Assembly: GCA_003254905.1 (NCBI GenBank)
Contig: QANU01007939.1
Location: 212,691-276,690, forward strand
Direction: 5' to 3'
Length of the DNA stretch: 64,000 bases
Source of the DNA: Nissolia schottii
Lineage: Eukaryota > Streptophyta > Magnoliopsida > Fabales > Fabaceae
How positions within the stretch are numbered: the first letter of the stretch is position 1; every line of letters starts with the position of its first letter. Below are positions 44,675 to 56,636 of the stretch, piece after piece. The notes under the pieces are model-generated. The model saw only the letters and a program-made list of their open reading frames with translations, ran no database searches and was not told where the DNA came from. Both the position numbers and the translations under genes were made by a program.

Positions 44675-45460
44675 ATATGCGGAACTCAAGTGCAACTGAG
44701 ATCCATATGCCTTCTGAAAAGCAGTCCAAAATTTGGAAGTAAACCTGGGATCTCTGTCTGAGATGATGGAGGACGGTACCCCGTGTAATCTTACCACTTC
44801 TTTAACGTACAGCTGCACGAGCTTCTCCAATGGATAAGTCATTTTGATGGGAATAAAGTGAGCAGCCTTGGTTAGTCTGTCCACAATTACCCAAACGGCA
44901 TCCACTCCCGTCCGAGTGCGTGGTAGACTCGAGACAAAGTCCATCGCTATAGCATCCCACTTCCATTCTGGAACTTCTGGAGGATGGAGCAACCCAGGCG
45001 GTTTCCGATGCTCGATCTTTACCTTCTGACAGACCAAGCATTTCTGTACCCAGTTCTCGACATCCCTTTCCAAACCTGGCCACCAAAACATCTTCCTGAG
45101 ATCATGATACATCTTGGTGGTTCCTGGGTGCATCGTGAACTGGCTTTTGTGCCCTTCCAGTAGGATGTCCTCCCTCAAACCGTCTTGATCAAGCACACAC
45201 AAATGTTGATTGAACCTCAGTGTCCCATCATCTCCTGTGGTCACTTCTGGAAACTTCCCTTTTTCTACCGCTCGCTTGAACTCACACCAAGTGTCTTCTT
45301 GACAATTGTCCTGAGCTCTCTTAATGCGTTGCTGAAAGTCACTGGTGATTTGCAAGTAGCACACCTGCATACTACCCATTCTGGGCATTACATCCACGTT
45401 GAGGTTCCGGAACTCTTCAATTAACTTCGCTTCTTGCACCATCATCAGTGCGGCGTGCAA
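44675..45460 (-). pseudogene. Element B integrase, N-terminal part
   Basis: It follows RNase H after a frameshift near 45462. It has the zinc-binding region (HKSQFTMHPG, CLVCQKVK) and the catalytic-core Asp residues (AIAMDFVSSLP, IISDRDPRFTSKFW). It is open until cut at 44675 by LTR C, just before the catalytic Glu. Confidence 0.92.
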
Positions 45461-46053
45461 GGATTTCGGCTTAACGCGTCTGCTACCACATTCGCCTTCC
45501 CCGGGTGGTAGTTGAGACTGAAGTCATAATCTTTGAGAAATTCCATCCATCTTCGCTGCCTCATGTTGAGTTCCTTCTGGTCGAATAGGTATTTCAAACT
45601 CCGGTGATCGGAAAATACCTCAAACCACACTCCATATAAAAAGTGCCTCCAAATTTTCAGCGCAAATACCACTGTAGCCAACTCCAAGTCATGTGTTGGA
45701 TAGTTGATCTCATGAGGCCGCAACTGTCTGGAAGCATATGCTATCACCTGGCGATTTTCCATTAACACGCATCCTAGCCCTGCGCCAGATGCATCACAGT
45801 AGACTACAAACGGGGCTTGAGGATCTGGTAGCACCAACACTGGAGCGGTGGTTAATTTCTCCTTCAGTTCACAGAAACTACTCTCACACTCCGACTTCCA
45901 TTCCATCCTTGCTCCCTTCCTGGTAAGCCTGGTTAAGGGCAACGCGATCTGCGAAAATCCCTTAATGAATCTTCGGTAGTAACCAGCCAAACCGAGGAAA
46001 CTCCGGATCTCAGTAACAGAAGTTGGTCGCTCCCATGCTTTGACTCCTTCCAC
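45445..46053 (-). pseudogene. Element B RT tail and RNase H
   Basis: [20 protein letters not shown], then RNase [58 protein letters not shown]. Frameshifts lie at both ends (about 46060 and 45462). The frame itself is intact. Confidence 0.92.
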
Positions 46054-46055
46054 CT

Positions 46056-46396
46056 GCTGGATCCACCATCACTCCGTGCTTTGTCACTACATGCCCAAGG
46101 AATTGCACTTCTTTACTCCAGAACTCACACTTGGATAGCTTGGCATACAAGTTTTTCTCTCGTAGGATCTGCAGTATTAATCTCAAATGGTTGGCTTGCT
46201 CTTCTTCGTTCTTCAAGTACATCAGTATGTCATCAATGAATACGATGACGCATACGTCCAAATAGGCACGGAAAATCCTGTTCATGTAGTCCATGAATAT
46301 CGTAGGTGCATTTGTCAATCCAAACGACATTACCGTAAACTCGTAGTGCCCATAACGAGATCGAAATGCCGTCTTGGGGATGTCCTCTTCTCGCAC
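46056..46396 (-). pseudogene. Element B RT palm
   Basis: Contains [17 protein letters not shown] and the catalytic FIDDILMYL, then [15 protein letters not shown]. Separated from upstream RT by a TAG at 46403-46405 where Gln is expected (SGYHQIR). Confidence 0.92.
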
Positions 46397-46402
46397 CCGT
46401 AT

Positions 46403-47554
46403 CTAATGATACCCTGATCGCAGATCTATTTTGGAGAACACTTGGACACCCTGCAGGTGATCCAGTAAATCATCAATCCTACGCAGCAGGTATTTGTTCT
46501 TGATTGTCACCTTGTTCAGCTGCCTATAGTCAATGCACATCCTCATGGTGCCATCTTTCTTCTTTACAAACAGCACGGGCGCTCCCCATGGCGATGCACT
46601 TGGTCGGATGAACTTCTTCTCCATTAGCTCATCCAATTGTTGCTTCAACTCCTGTAGCTCCAACGGGGACATTCTATAGGGTGCAATAGAAATAGGACCT
46701 GTTCCTGGCACCAGGTCAATTGAGAACTCCACCTCCCGCCTTGGAGGAAACTCCGGAATATCACTAGGATATACATCAGGATACTCCCTTACCACGGGAA
46801 TGTCTTCAATCTTCAATTCCCTCGGGGTAACCTCTGAAGATGTCAGGAAAATATATTCTTGATTCCCCATCAGGTAACAGTACAACATGGATGGCTCTAC
46901 TCTCGGAACGGGCACGCTAACGTCATCCCCCGGAAAGATTACCAGTTTCCTGGCACAATCCAAAATCACCCGATTGGCATGCAACCAATCCATCCCTAGG
47001 ATTATGTCCAATCCGACTAGGGGAAGACAAATCAAATCTGCTACAACCCATCGTTCCTGTACTTGCAGCGAACATCCAAGACATGCACGACGTGTAACTA
47101 CAGGTGGTGCAGTGGGTGTAGACACATTCAACTCATATGGAAGAAATGTGAAGGGCAATTCAAGCTCCTTCGCCCTGGCCTCAGATACAAAGGAGTGAGA
47201 TACTCCAGAGTCATACAAAATATTCAAAATCTTGCCTTGAAGCAGACACTTACCCTGCAGTAGACCTTCTTCCTCCTGCACCTCTTCAGCTGCCATTGTG
47301 AATACTCTGCCCACACGCTGTTCTGGGGGAAGGGTTGGACACTCCCTTGCGAAGTGGCTGCTCCTACCACACCTATAACAGGCATTCTGTCCTGCCAAAC
47401 ATTCCCCTGGGTGGGCCTTTCCACACTTTGGACAAGGTGGCGGTACATTCTTTCCCGGCTGCACTTTCTGGTACTGGTTTCCGCCTTGTGGCTGGGGTCG
47501 GGCTACTGGTGGCCAGGCTACTGGTGGCCCACCACTTGAGGGCATCGGTTTCAA
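46403..47554 (-). pseudogene. Element B gag end, zinc knuckle, protease and RT start
   Basis: 383 codons, open. Zinc knuckle [14 protein letters not shown], protease [10 protein letters not shown] (Val in place of the usual Ala/Thr after DSG), [15 protein letters not shown], then RT entry with [20 protein letters not shown] and [11 protein letters not shown]. It overlaps the gag frame below by a few bases in another frame, which marks an indel near 47555. Confidence 0.92.
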
Positions 47555-48377
47555 CGGAACTCCCCGTATCCCCGGCTGCGGTTACGGAGGGTACTGACTC
47601 GGGCTTCTACCTGTAAAGGGAGTAGGGAAAGGGCCCTTTTCCTTGGGTCCCACCGTGAACTCCCCGAGTCCCCCATCTTCCTCTTATTCTTGACCATCTC
47701 CAAACGCTTATTCGCCTCTTCCTGTGCCAGACAACGGTTTACCAGAGTGGCGTGATCTGGCAAGCCCCAGGTAGGAATGAACACTTGCATCTTTGGTCTC
47801 AGCCCTTGCTGATATCTCTTACACTTCCACTGTTCACTTGGCCGAAGCAGGTATGTGCTGGAGTACCGGCATAGCCGTTCAAACTTGGTCGTGTACTCGG
47901 CCACTGACATCATTCCCTGTTTCAACTCCAGAAACTCCGTCTCCTTACGGTCTTGCAATTCCTGGGGGAAATATTTCTCCAAAAACATCGCCGTGAATTG
48001 ATCCCATGTGACGGGAGCTACTTGTTGCTCCAATGGGAGTTTGGCCGTCTCCCACCATTCACCTGCTGCTCCCTCTAGCTGCCTAGCTACAAACTTCACC
48101 TTCTGTGCCTCTGTACAGGCTTTGTCCTCAAAGACTTGTTCCATCTTCCTGATCCAGCTATGGACCACGTCAGGGTCCATTACTCCTTCAAATTTGGGCG
48201 GATTCGCCCGCGTGAACTGGATGTACTTCTGACCATCTACCTCTTGCAGTGTCGGTGGGGCGTTCCTTTGGGTCGTGCGGCTGCTATCTAAGCATTCATG
48301 TGGACCATTTCCTGAAGGATGTCTACAAGGTCCCCCTGTTCATGGTTGCGTTGTGCTGGATCCCTACGTGGCGGCAT
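47551..48377 (-). pseudogene. Element B gag
   Basis: Gag start MPPRRDPAQRN at 48377, 16 nt after the acceptor-like site at 48393. TAG at 48288-48290 where Gln is expected, a frameshift before 48240, then an open frame with PPKFEGVMDPDVVHSW, LEGAAGEWWE, FLEKYFPQEL and AEYTTKFERLCRYSS. Confidence 0.9.
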
Positions 48378-48530
48378 GGCTAGGCGTTGTACCTGCACAA
48401 ATCCCGAGTTGATCATTCTCAGGAAAGGCTCGTACACTTAACATAGCACATACAACTTAGTAGAGTCATGCACCGTGATCATGCTCGAAAGCATAGTGCA
48501 GCTCAGCCCCAGGCTCTTTAAGGACTAAAC

Positions 48531-48543
48531 TGCTCTGATACCA
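48531..48543 (-). other. Primer-binding site of element B
   Basis: On the minus strand TGGTATCAGAGCA, 2 nt from the 5' LTR, initiator-Met type. Confidence 0.85.
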
Positions 48544-48919
48544 AATGTAACCCCCTAGCTAGCTAGCCTACGCTTAAGTCGCAAGCTTGCTGGCTAAGTT
48601 GTTATCTGCTCTGGTGGGGATAGTACTTAGTCCCATTTGTACATTGAACATATTGTTATCCAAAATATGGACCAGATTAAAATTTTCTTTGTACATTGCA
48701 TAGAGTAAACTAGGAGCCTTATCACGGTAGAGCATACATCGCGCGTGGAAACATAGCATGCTTAAGCAGTAGAATATGGAAATATTTAACACATGCCATA
48801 ATTACAAAAGTTGGTCCATCATACATTCATAAACAAGTACATAAGTTGTAGTTTAAGTCGTAAGTATCAAAAGTCACAAAACAGTGCATATATACATATA
48901 CAATCTACTAGCTACTAGT

Positions 48920-49000
48920 CTAGTCTCCTGCTATCTGGCCCTGGGGTGTCTCCTCCTCATACTGCTCCGTTCCTTGTCCTTCATCATAACCTGAAGTCAT
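48920..49000 (-). CDS. LTR-leader acidic micro-ORF (element B), 26 codons
   Basis: An ATG lies 13 nt after the inverted repeat. The peptide starts MTSGYDEGQGTEQYEEETP and ends IAGD, TAG. It is in the 5' LTR, downstream of the TATA box and about 455 nt before the LTR end, so it would be in the transcript. The alternative is a splice donor (ATGACTTCAG followed by GTTATG) joining to the acceptor at 48393. Confidence 0.35.
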   Translation of the reverse strand: MTSGYDEGQGTEQYEEETPQGQIAGD

Positions 49001-49013
49001 GGATGAGTGGGAT

Positions 49014-49030
49014 GAGAACATGACGCTTTC
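49014..49030 (-). promoter_or_regulatory. Conserved leader inverted repeat (element B 5' LTR)
   Basis: GAGAAC, 5 nt, GCTTTC (weakened arm). The 3' LTR has GAGAAC...GCTCTC at 27524-27540. Confidence 0.45.
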
Positions 49031-51489
49031 AGTGGGAAACCTTAGGGATTAGGGGACTTCTTTTTCCTCATACATGCCTTAGACCGCTCAGGGATTTCTA
49101 GGTGTTACAGTTATACTATCGCCCTACTGATTATTAAGATCCATACTAAGCCTGAGCAGCTTTATCTAAATTAACTAGGTGACTGGGGAACCTACTCTTC
49201 ATTAACTAAGTCATCCGTTCTCTATCTTACTTCCTAAGTCACACATAATCACATATTTCACATAATCACATAATCAAATAATAAGCTTCAGTGCACGTCC
49301 ACTTATAACTGTGCCATTTTAATTATAAGCTTCTTCGCACCTCCACTTATGTACAGTTATATCACTTAGAGCACATACTTCAAGCTCAACCCCCCCGGTA
49401 ACGGTGGCCTACCGCCATAGGCTTCCTTAGTGTCTCAGTACCGTGAGGACTGGGCCGCGCTAAACCTCAGTAGCTCACGATAGGAGAATCCATCCTTATG
49501 CTAAGGATGGCGAGGGGACCCTACCCCGTCCTTATGCTAGGGACAAGGCATGCCCAGGGTTCAACTTGCCTTTCTTGCCGGCTAGTGGCACAGCTAGGAA
49601 AAGATTCCTTTTTCCTTCCTTTCCTTTTTCCTTTTTCCTTTTTGGGACTTAGTGACGTCATGCCCTATTCATTTTCCTTTCCTTTCTTTTCTTTTCCTTT
49701 CTTTTCCTTTTGTAAAACCATTTCCATGACACATAATCACATAGCACATTCATCAATACAGTTCATTCCAGTCACAGTTTATATGTCTTAAACATAAATC
49801 CTTAGTCCATAACATTTCTCATACCTTAGAAAGCCTTGAACATAAATCCTTAATTCATAACATATCCTTAATTCATAACATTTAACATACCTTAGTAAAA
49901 TCAGTAGATCCATGGATAATTGCAAGCAATATAAAAAAAAATGGAGTTTTTGTTCAGAAAATGACAAGTTTTCGAAAAGGGGAAATCTGTCTTCGTTCTA
50001 GTAGCTCAGCACATAGGGTATACCGCTCAGCGACATCACTGGCGGCTCAGCGCTTACAGGCCGCTTAGCGAAAACCCGGGCCGCTCAGCGGGTCCTGACG
50101 AATTTCAGCTCCTAATTCTTGCAATTTTCCATGTTCTACAAGGTTCCTAAGCATCATTTCTAACCAATTTCTAACAGCCATAAACATTATTTCAAGATTC
50201 CAAAAATCATTTCCATAATCAAGTTCATACTTTCCTAAACTATGTTCATGTAGCAAATAGCATCTCTAGCACATAGAACATATATCCAAAGGAGTTCCAT
50301 AACCATTCATCAAAGAAAATAACCTAGCAAGAACCTAACCTATCCTAGCATACATATCACACAATTATCATCAAACATCTTAAGCCACATAGACAGTGGT
50401 TATGTCAGGTTTACCCACGTTTTCCCCGGTTCCGATGGTTCCTGCTTGCTCCTAGCTTGCTTGGATGCCTCCTAGCTCCTCTTGGCCAAAATTTTTATGG
50501 CTTTCCTTAGGGTTTTGATGTGATTTTCGTGGTCTAGGGTTAGGGGATTCGTGGAGGAAGTGAACTAGGCTTAGGGCAGGCGGTGTCTAGGTCTCCGGTT
50601 TGACAGAACGGCGGTCGATCGGCAAACGGACAGAGTTCTGACAAGGTTTCTAATTTTTCTCTTCATTTTCGGTTTTGGGGGGGTATTTATAGCCCAAGGG
50701 CTGATGCCCCTTTTACTATTTTGCCCTTGGCCCCAAAATTACCAAAATGCCCTTTTTATTTACTTTTCTAATTATTTAAATAGTTTGGATAATACTAAGG
50801 TCAAATCAAGTCACATCAAGGCATTTTTAATTATTTTTCTTGATAAATCTGCCTCCCCCACGTGCTGAATCAGATTGGGCGCCACCCCGGTCCCGCTTCG
50901 CTCGTTTTTGATAGTTCGCAGTCCTGGTGCGTCGCGCACGGTCGTCCGAAAAATATTCTGCTTATACCATCGTGATCCTCTAATTTCCCTCTTCCTAAGA
51001 GTATTATTCTTAGAAGGTGTTTGTGAATTTTTCTCCGGAGGAGTATTTTTCACAAATACCTTTAATACATCGTTAAGCTCCCTCGTCTGCGGACAACCGT
51101 TCCGCTTGCGGTTTCGCTATCTCCCAAACTTCCCAATAAGGTTGTGGGACTAATCTAAGGTATTCGGGACTTTCTCCCGGTACAAGTTGGATTTCCAGAG
51201 ACTTGAGACTCTCTGCTCAGTTCTTCTGGTTAGACGGGGCCAAACGGGACTGTTCTAGTGTCTGCGGAATCGTCCGAAATCGAACCGACTTCTATTTTTT
51301 CGACACTTTAAGTTTTTCATCCATTCCTAGGGGTCGAGAGGAATCATTTGAGTGTCAGCAGAATTTATCGAATCCCAACAGAGTAATTTCTACTAATCTT
51401 TACAAGTTAATTCACACAATCAACTCAGCGAACAGTCTACTAGCAGTTACTTGGGGAAATTTTTGCTAAGAAAGGAGCAGGATGTTACA

Positions 51490-51553
51490 ATATGGACCAC
51501 TTCAAAACTTTTTCGTTATGTATACATATGATATGAAATATGAGTCGTGCGTG
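51490..51553 (-). repeat. 5' LTR of element D, second segment
   Basis: Continues 27056 after element B. It is cut at 51553 by the solo LTR (TSD GCGTG). Confidence 0.85.
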
Positions 51554-53171
51554 TGATGAAAGCCTTTTTAACCACTTTCTCAGATCTTGGCACAGCTTAG
51601 ATTTTGTCACAACCATGCCAAGCTCGTTGAAAGCTTCTATGCGCTTTTGTTATCCAAATTAAATTTATATATATTCATACCTACTTTACGGCTTTCAGAT
51701 TCCAAAGGAATCCAATTGCAGTATAGGGTATGGTCGATCCCACAGGGAGTTGTAAAATACCATTCTTGAGTTCATTTAATTAAACAATGAGGTGAAGGAT
51801 TTGATAATTTGATTTATAATAAAATAAGTAAATAAATGACATAAAAAATAAATAGGAAACAAATCAGAGGTAGTTCCGGAGCTTGTTGGGAGTTTTAATC
51901 ACATCATAGTTTCATGCATCCAGTTACTAATTACATAGAACTATCATTTGATTGCCCGCCACCAGTTCTTAACTTGTCATCACTTTCGCGCATGACAAGA
52001 TCACAGGTTTCCTTTGTTAAACTGTCACTTTCGCACACTAGCTTAACAAGGTACGCCAGCATTAATCCAGATGTTAAAACGGCTAACCTTTATTCCAGTT
52101 ACGGCAACAAGGTTAGATGAAATGATTTAGGTCAGACTCTAATGATTGTAACTTTCATTCACAACGTTCAAGTCTAGGTTCTAGTTAAGCATAGCATTAT
52201 TGATTCTAATTTGGTTATGACCTAATTAGCACAACTTTCGTTCATGTAAATAAGTCCCAAATCAAGAATCAAAATACTAAACAGAACTAGCATTAGGCAT
52301 GAAATCATTCAAGCAAATCACAGGAAAAAGATAAATTCATATGTAATAGTTACATGGATACAAGAAAACTACAATAGTAATCAAAATCCCAACAAAAAGA
52401 GGGTTAGGAACCCATCTTACAAGAGAATCTCGGAGGCAAGGTTTAGTCACTTACCATGACACGTGCTCACGCCGTCATGGCCATGGCTTCGCCAAGCTTC
52501 CTCGATCTCCGGCTCCTTCACAAGCCTCGTCTTTGTTCCTAACCTAAACTAAACTAAACTAAGCTTTAAAAGTGCAAAATAAATGAAGAAGAATGGTGTT
52601 TGGAGGGGGAGAAAGAGATGGTTTCGAAGTGGTCTCGGCCTCCCTATTTATAGGCAAAATTTGGGGTCCGTCGCTCAGCGGGTTGGGTACCTTCGCTGAG
52701 CGATTAATCCTTTATCGCTGGGCGGCGGCGCGTAATCGCTGAGCGATTGTACTTTGCATTAAATGCTCGGCAGCTTTTTGCAGGCGGTGCTGACGTGTCG
52801 CTCTGTGATTGGCTAATCCTAGTTGGCTCCAGCTGGCTCAATGATGGCGCCGGTGCAAGCGGCTTGCCGACCTACTATCGCTGAGCGATAAAAGTAATAT
52901 CGCTGAGCGATTAGTCTCCTTTCGCTGAGCGATGTGCATCCTTCGCTGAGCGATGCCTTCGTCCAGAATCCTCTTTTTAAGCTCTTTTCCAATTCTGCCC
53001 TTTTCTTCCTTCTTCATGGGATTATTCTTTAATAAAACTTCTTGCATTCATCTTCCAAAATATATTATAAATCCTACAAAATACGGGGAAATTCATTAGA
53101 GAATTCGTTAAAAATATAACAGATAAGTGCCATTTTATATGATGAAAATTGTGTAAATTGGGCACTTATCA
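51554..53171 (-). mobile_element. Solo LTR of the LARD-like family, 1.6 kb
   Basis: TGATGAAAGCC to CACTTATCA, the same LTR as in 9887-15140 but clearly more diverged from either than those two are from each other. TSD GCGTG (51549-51553 and 53172-53176). Carries the minus-strand TATA box (52644-52653) and CGCTGAGCGA-type motifs (52671-52960). No internal part remains. Confidence 0.9.
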
Positions 53172-55591
53172 GCGTGTCAGACAGAATTTATACTGCAAGT
53201 GTTAAACCGTATATTACACGAATAGCTGCTCTAATATAACAATGTCAAACAAGAAGCAGGCAAGTGGTGCATAGCATATAATCACAAATACTTACCTAGC
53301 ATACACATAAGTGTTCATATAAATACAATACATGGATTGTAACCTTCTTAGCCTAGTTCTTGCTATCCTATTTCTTGATTCGTCATCTTCGAGGCTGCCG
53401 CTGCATGCATCAAGCCGAGGTCTTGTCTTGCTCACCTAGAACCATAAAGGAGCTGGTGTGAGAACTCTGCGTTCTCAATGGGAAACCTTAGTCATCACTG
53501 CTTGTTTTACTCTCAATTATGATTCCGCCGCTCAAGGGTATCTAAGCGTCACAATCACGGTTATACTATGTCCCTACTCATTATTAATATTCCACCAAGT
53601 CCTAAACAGCTTCCTATATTACTATGTGACTGAGGGAACCTAATCTTTCCTTATCTAAGTCATCTGTTCTCTATTCTAACTCTTAGGTAAACTAGTCCTC
53701 ATCGTAACATACTCTAGGATCTTCTAGAGGCCGTATCATGATGTCGTATCCATGCCTTAATATGGTGTCGTATCCTTTTAATGCACGTGTCTTGCCATGT
53801 CATGATGTCGTATCCTTTAATTTGCATGTCTTGTCGTATCATGATGTCATATTCGTGTCTTAATATGCATGATGTCATATCCTTTAATGCACGTGTATTG
53901 TCATGTCATGTTGTCATATCCTTTTAATGCACATGTCTTGTCATATCATGATGTCATATTCGTATCTTATTATGCATGATAAGGCATATGTAACCTATAC
54001 AATTCATCACATATCATGTTCTTAACATCACCATCATTCAATACCCCATAAAGCATTCACATATTATAATCCTATAATCATATAATCATATATCATCCAT
54101 CATCTTCATCATATACCACATCATGTTTCCCAAGCATCATCATGTTATAACTCTAACACATAATTTCACATAATCATAAACGTCTAACACATACTAGAGC
54201 ACATCATTTGTGAGCTTACTAAAATTGTTTCTTGGGTAATTATAGACTTGAGATCCTAATGTATGATCAGGGCGCTCAGCGTCCTAATGAAAAACAAGGT
54301 TCACAAAATGCTCTGTCCAGGCCGCTCAGTGCATCGCTCGGCGGTGCGCTCAGCGCACTGGGCGTCCATCAGGACTCAATTCTGCAATTTTTGTAAAATA
54401 TGCATAATCTTTTCATACTACTATCAAATTCACTTTCCTAGACATTCATCATAATATTTTACATCATAAAAGATATAGTTTCATGTCTCATAATCATTTC
54501 TAACATGTTTCTAAACAATTCTTCTATAGGCAACATCATCTACCTAGGTTTTTCCATAATCCAACATAATCACATAAAACATAATCATATGACATAGATT
54601 ATTTCCTCATAACAACATAGGCATGCATAGATCATTAAAGCATAGATTATTCTAGTTTTATTTATCATAAAACACTTTTCATCATAAATCCAGTCATATT
54701 CCTACCAATTAGTTCATAAATCATCAAGCATGTATATATCTCCACAATCAAGCATCATCATTTATAATCATCAAGAGTATTATCAAGCAACTAAACCTAA
54801 CATAATCTAGCACAAAACATATTACAAACATCATCAAACATCTTAGAACCACATAGATAGTGGTTAGAACGGTTTACCCACTTTTCAGGCGTTCGAAAAT
54901 TTGCGAGAAAAGGCTCCCGCGAATCTTGAGGCGATCGTGCTATTTTTCCTGAATCCGACAGCTTAACCGCAGAGCGCTCGAACGAAGTAGAAATAAATTT
55001 AACAATATGAAAATATGAATTAAGGGTAACATATATATAGGACTGCTGAGGCGGTGCATCATGCCGCCTCAGTTAGTTTTATTTTTATAATTTATTATTA
55101 TATTATTATTTTTACTATTTATTACTATTATTATATTATATAATAATATATTATATACATATATGAAAATATCCCTGCCAACTGTGGCAGGGATATGGAT
55201 GACCCCCTTGGTATAATTTTGATCATGTTTGATCGTGTTTTGTTGTTCACAGTCTTGGTACTTCGCGTATGGCTGTCCGAAAAATATTCTGGATATACCG
55301 TTATGATCCACTAATTTTTTTTTTCTTATTACTTATTTACTTTTATTTGGGCATTCTAAAAGTTATTTGCATATTAGTGTATTTTACGGACTCCTTTGAG
55401 TCGTAATTAAATCTTAATAGTACCCGAAAATCGATTCGGACCTCACAGGACTCCGCAAAATCGCAAAATTACTATTTTTAGCTAATATTTTAAAGATTAA
55501 AGTTAATGATTAAATTTTTCCAATCTTATTAATTTATTCTTATTTATTTATCATGTGAAATCTTCGTAAGGGGAAAACTCGGGATGTTACA
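53172..55591 (-). repeat. 5' LTR of element D, third segment
   Basis: Matches 23240-25584. It keeps about 100 bp (53600-53730) lost from the 3' LTR. Includes the inverted repeat (53460-53476), minisatellite (53731-53980), CGCTCAGCG motifs (54270-54365) and TATATATA near 55031. Confidence 0.9.
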
Positions 55592-55860
55592 TCATTCACT
55601 TCTAAGAGCGAATTTATTTTCTCGTCATACGATTATCATTTACTTCTGAGAATGATTTTGTTTTCCTATATGTAACATTACTATTTGAGGAATATTTCTA
55701 TTTATTGTAGGTGTCGTTACCATTCATTCCAAAAAAAGATTCTATGTTTTATTTTTTTTCATTCGTACCGTTACCATTTACTTTGGGGAACGGTTTTTTA
55801 TTCTTCTCATATATGTAATATTATCAACCATTCACTTATGGGAATGGTATTGAAAATAAA
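55592..55860. repeat. Degenerate CATTCACTT...GAATG minisatellite, right part
   Basis: Resumes directly at the D insertion site with units such as CATTCACTTATGGGAATG, and ends near 55860. Confidence 0.65.
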
Positions 55861-56294
55861 ATAATAGAATAATATATATAGAATAAGTATGCGTTGACAA
55901 AGTCAAACCAAATTATCAACAAAAACATAAATAAAAATATAATAGCAATAAAAAAGATCAACTAATACCACAAAAAAAAATGTGTACATATAAAGTTAGT
56001 ATATCCTTACGATACTTTGATAATGAACACATCAAAGAAAACATTACCTTGAAGAAGTATTCAAAGCAAGATTGGTTCTTTGAACTTCTTTTCTCACCTA
56101 AAGAGTAAACTCATGCTAATAAGGTGTGATGAAACTAATGAGAAAGAGTGTTGGGCAGAGTAATGAGATAGAGAGAAATAATTGAGAAAATGATATTCTT
56201 ATTCTCATATGCGTATTGTACAATGAGCACCAAGATAACTATTAGGCTAAGAGTGAAGTACATAATATTATATCAAATCTCTGTCATATCAATA

Positions 56295-56343
<49 letters not shown>

Positions 56344-56636
56344 GGATACCAACTAAATTATGATAAGGACATTTACCTGTCAATAACATTTTATAACAAT
56401 GTATATTTAATGACCTCAATGTTTAAGGTACAAATAACACAATCCTTGTAAGAATTATTATAAGCATAAAAAAAGTTGTTTCTTTCGACATTATTGTTTG
56501 TTAGACACGGCTTCATGTAGATTAATTCATGACCCGGGGTTCAGAACTTTCCATCATTGATTCTCGTGGATATGGACGTGGAGGACACCTAGATTATGTG
56601 ATTAGTAGACAAGCTACAGCATGATGAATAACAAGT
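55861..56636. other. AT-rich intergenic DNA with a (TA)n tract
   Basis: No gene seen. A TA dinucleotide run lies at about 56297-56341. Confidence 0.6.

Larger units (their letters stand above)
27057..51489 (-). mobile_element. Element B: gypsy chromovirus (Tekay/Del-like) with nested A and C
   Basis: LTRs are 27057-30006 (3') and 48546-51489 (5'), starting TGTAACCCCC and ending GATGTTACA. The TSD is ATATG (27052-27056 and 51490-51494). The sense strand is minus. Gag, zinc knuckle, protease, RT, RNase H, integrase and chromodomain occur in that order, in pieces, between a Met-type primer site and a polypurine tract. Element A (30335-40779) and solo LTR C (41288-44674) interrupt the integrase/chromodomain part. 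Without them it is about 10.6 kb. Stops and frameshifts make it defective. Confidence 0.93.
48546..51489 (-). repeat. 5' LTR of element B (2,944 bp)
   Basis: Pairs with 27057-30006. It holds the intact acidic micro-ORF, the inverted repeat (49014-49030), the CCTTTTCC tract (49600-49715), CCGCTCAGCG motifs (50003-50097) and the minus-strand TATA box near 50685. Confidence 0.93.
23058..55591 (-). mobile_element. Element D: pol-less gypsy chromovirus with nested insertions
   Basis: The ends are TGAAACACCC and GATGTTACA, with TSD TCATT (23053-23057 and 55592-55596). The sense strand is minus. The 3' LTR is 23058-25584. The internal region, 25585-26928, is only about 1.3 kb. The 5' LTR, 26929-55591, is split by element B (27057-51489) and by a solo LTR (51554-53171). 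The interior has a Met-type primer site, gag with its zinc knuckle and the polypurine tract. All of protease, RT, RNase H, integrase and chromodomain is gone, which makes it a deletion derivative. Confidence 0.9.
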
